Shown piece after piece: positions 62,552 through 64,000 of a DNA stretch of 64,000 nucleotides. This stretch comes from Hafnia paralvei ATCC 29927 (GTDB lineage Bacteria > Pseudomonadota > Gammaproteobacteria > Enterobacterales > Enterobacteriaceae). The notes beneath the pieces are model-generated. The model saw only the letters and a list, made by a program, of their open reading frames with translations. It ran no database searches and had not been told where the DNA came from. The position numbers and the translations under genes were made by a program. Every line of letters starts with the position of its first letter. Position 1 is the stretch's first letter. The stretch covers positions 62,001 to 126,000 of the forward strand of contig NZ_LXET01000013.1 in the NCBI RefSeq assembly GCF_001655005.1, read 5' to 3'.

Positions 62552-63673
62552 ATGCATAACCAGCCGCGTGGCGATGAGTTTTACATGGCGCGAGCCTTTG
62601 AGTTAGCACGCCGCGGGCGTTTTACCACAACGCCTAATCCAAATGTTGGCTGCGTTATTGTTCTTAACGATGAAATTGTCGGTGAGGGTTATCATCTACG
62701 CGCGGGTGAGCCCCACGCTGAGGTTCATGCATTGCGCATGGCTGGTGATAAGGCCCGTGGTGCGACTGCCTATGTCACGCTTGAGCCGTGCAGCCACCAT
62801 GGTCGCACCCCGCCTTGTGCCGATGCGTTAGTTGCAGCCGGTGTTAGCCGTGTTGTTGCCGCTATGCAGGATCCCAATCCGAACGTGGCGGGGCGTGGGC
62901 TGTTTAAGCTCCAGCAAGCGGGGATTGATGTCAGCCATGGCCTGATGATGAATGAGGCCGAAGCCGTCAATCGTGGTTTCCTCAAGCGCATGCGTACAGG
63001 ATTCCCCTTTGTGCAGCTCAAAATGGCGGCATCTCTGGATGGCAGAACGGCGATGGCATCGGGCGAGAGTCAGTGGATCACTTCTGCCGCATCGCGTCAG
63101 GATGTGCAGCGCTACCGAGCTCAAAGCTCAGCCATATTAAGCTCTAGTGCTACCGTATTAGCCGATGACCCTTCATTGACGGTGCGTTGGGATGAATTAG
63201 ACGTGACTACCCAACAGGCTTATCCGCGTGAAAATCTTCGCCAGCCACTGCGCGTTATCATTGATAGCCAAAATCGTATAACGACTGAGCACAAACTTAT
63301 CTCTCAGGCAGGTGAAACCCTGCTAGCTCGTATTCATCCCGATGATCTGCATTGGCCTGAAAACGTTAAACAGTTGGCGATCCCGCAGTATGGACAAGGG
63401 ATAGATCTGGTTGTTTTGATGATGCAACTTGGCAAACTGCAGATCAATTCGGTGTGGGTGGAAGCGGGGGCATCTCTTGCTGGAGCGCTTTTGCAGGCTG
63501 GTTTAGTCGACGAGTTGATTATCTATCTTGCCCCTAAGCTCTTAGGGGATGCAGCGCGCGGTTTGTGTGTTTTGCCGGGGCTGGAACAGCTGGCTGACGC
63601 TCCCCAGTTTGTTTTTAGCGAAGTCATGCCCGTAGGACCGGATTTACGTATTGTGCTGCGTAATGCGTATTAA
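62552..63673 (+). CDS. ribD: Bifunctional riboflavin deaminase/reductase RibD
   Basis: A 373-residue enzyme with an N-terminal deaminase (zinc residues in PHAEVHALRMAG and EPCSHHGRTPPC) and a C-terminal reductase (from about residue 150, FVQLKMAASLDGRTA). It catalyses the second and third steps of riboflavin synthesis. Order nrdR-ribD-ribH matches E. coli. The start at 62552 has only a modest ribosome site (CCGGACG). Confidence 0.95.
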   Translation: MHNQPRGDEFYMARAFELARRGRFTTTPNPNVGCVIVLNDEIVGEGYHLRAGEPHAEVHALRMAGDKARGATAYVTLEPCSHHGRTPPCADALVAAGVSRVVAAMQDPNPNVAGRGLFKLQQAGIDVSHGLMMNEAEAVNRGFLKRMRTGFPFVQLKMAASLDGRTAMASGESQWITSAASRQDVQRYRAQSSAILSSSATVLADDPSLTVRWDELDVTTQQAYPRENLRQPLRVIIDSQNRITTEHKLISQAGETLLARIHPDDLHWPENVKQLAIPQYGQGIDLVVLMMQLGKLQINSVWVEAGASLAGALLQAGLVDELIIYLAPKLLGDAARGLCVLPGLEQLADAPQFVFSEVMPVGPDLRIVLRNAY

Positions 63674-63845
63674 CCTGCTCTTCGGGTATTGTTTTTACTG
63701 ATTTATTTTTGTTTCAGTTCGTCTCTAGCTCAAGTAAGCAAAATGCACCTGAGCAGGTGACGAAAGAATGTGATAGAATCCGCCCCCCTATTAGCTCTTC
63801 TAGAAGGGATAGGGGTATTGAACATCAAGATTTTAAGGAAACTGC
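63674..63845 (+). promoter_or_regulatory. ribD-ribH gap
   Basis: A 172-bp gap. CCCCTAT/ATAGGGG at 63786-63816 encloses a 17-base loop and lies shortly before ribH. I see no FMN riboswitch pattern. Confidence 0.35.
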
Positions 63846-64000
63846 ATGAAAACGATTGAAGGCGTTGTCGCTGCTCCGCAAGCTCGTATTGCTATCGCTA
63901 TTGCGCGTTTTAACAATTTCATTAACGACAGCTTGCTGGAGGGTGCCATTGACGCCCTGAAGCGTATTGGCCAGGTTTCTGATGACAATATCACTGTAGT
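63846..64000 (+). CDS. ribH: 6,7-dimethyl-8-ribityllumazine synthase, 5' part
   Basis: The first 51 codons of lumazine synthase (RibH/RibE), cut by the window end. The sequence begins MKTIEGVVAAPQARIAIAI followed by ARFNNFINDSLLEGAIDAL, the family N-terminus with the substrate-stacking Phe-Asn region. The ribosome site AAGGA lies 8 bases upstream. It supplies the riboflavin precursor after RibD. Confidence 0.95.
   Translation, partial: MKTIEGVVAAPQARIAIAIARFNNFINDSLLEGAIDALKRIGQVSDDNITV

Noticed and set aside
1..64000. CRISPR arrays, tRNA, rRNA, prophage or integrase genes
   Set aside because: No regularly spaced repeats, no tRNA-like cloverleaf and no phage or recombinase-type proteins were recognised.

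Overview
The window is chromosomal DNA of an enterobacterium. Almost every protein reads as a close relative of an E. coli protein, including the run brnQ-proY-(mscM)-malZ-(peroxiredoxin)-acpH-queA-tgt-yajC-secD-secF-yajI-nrdR-ribD-ribH. The moderate base composition and a complete 4-hydroxyphenylacetate (HPA) cluster fit the Hafnia/Obesumbacterium group best; this is inference from content, not a database match. I see no rRNA, tRNA, prophage, CRISPR array or complete insertion sequence.

Left part (1-12.6 kb): the end of an mdtNOP-type efflux operon, ynfA, then a six-gene minus-strand iron/heme-type TonB operon (exbB-exbD-chaN-tonB-periplasmic S9 oligopeptidase-TonB-dependent receptor) behind a clear Fur box near 11.42 kb, and the divergent exporter gene yddG.

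12.6-25.5 kb: the HPA meta-cleavage cluster. Reading along the minus strand it is hpaG1-hpaG2-hpaE-hpaD-hpaF-(succinate semialdehyde dehydrogenase)-hpaH-hpaI-hpaX-hpaA-hpaB-hpaC, with the repressor hpaR divergent. HpaBC hydroxylates HPA, HpaD opens the ring, HpaE/F/G/H process the product, and HpaI should release pyruvate and succinic semialdehyde for the extra dehydrogenase. hpaI is frameshifted by a 4-bp tandem duplication, so the pathway looks cut at its last carbon-carbon cleavage step.

25.5-43.5 kb: an accessory-flavoured stretch with an AT-rich unknown membrane protein, a cold-shock protein next to lpxP (cold-induced lipid A acyltransferase), yjjG whose terminator appears split by a 200-bp IS4-like miniature element, a 43-residue small membrane protein, several small genes (GNAT, zinc finger, DUF2623, molbindin), the putrescine importer plaP with a structured leader and an upstream reading frame, yegD, an Ada-AlkA fusion followed by ogt, dgcE and mgtE.

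43.5-64 kb: yfgG and yfgF (anaerobic c-di-GMP phosphodiesterase) flank a perfect FNR box; then brnQ, proY (directly behind a strong terminator), mscM, malZ, a 2-Cys peroxiredoxin with an OxyR-like site, acpH, the queA-tgt-yajC-secDF translocation/queuosine block, yajI, nrdR, ribD and the start of ribH. The most notable items are the broken hpaI, the TonB operon with an exported oligopeptidase, the plaP leader, the miniature element in the yjjG terminator and the small membrane protein.
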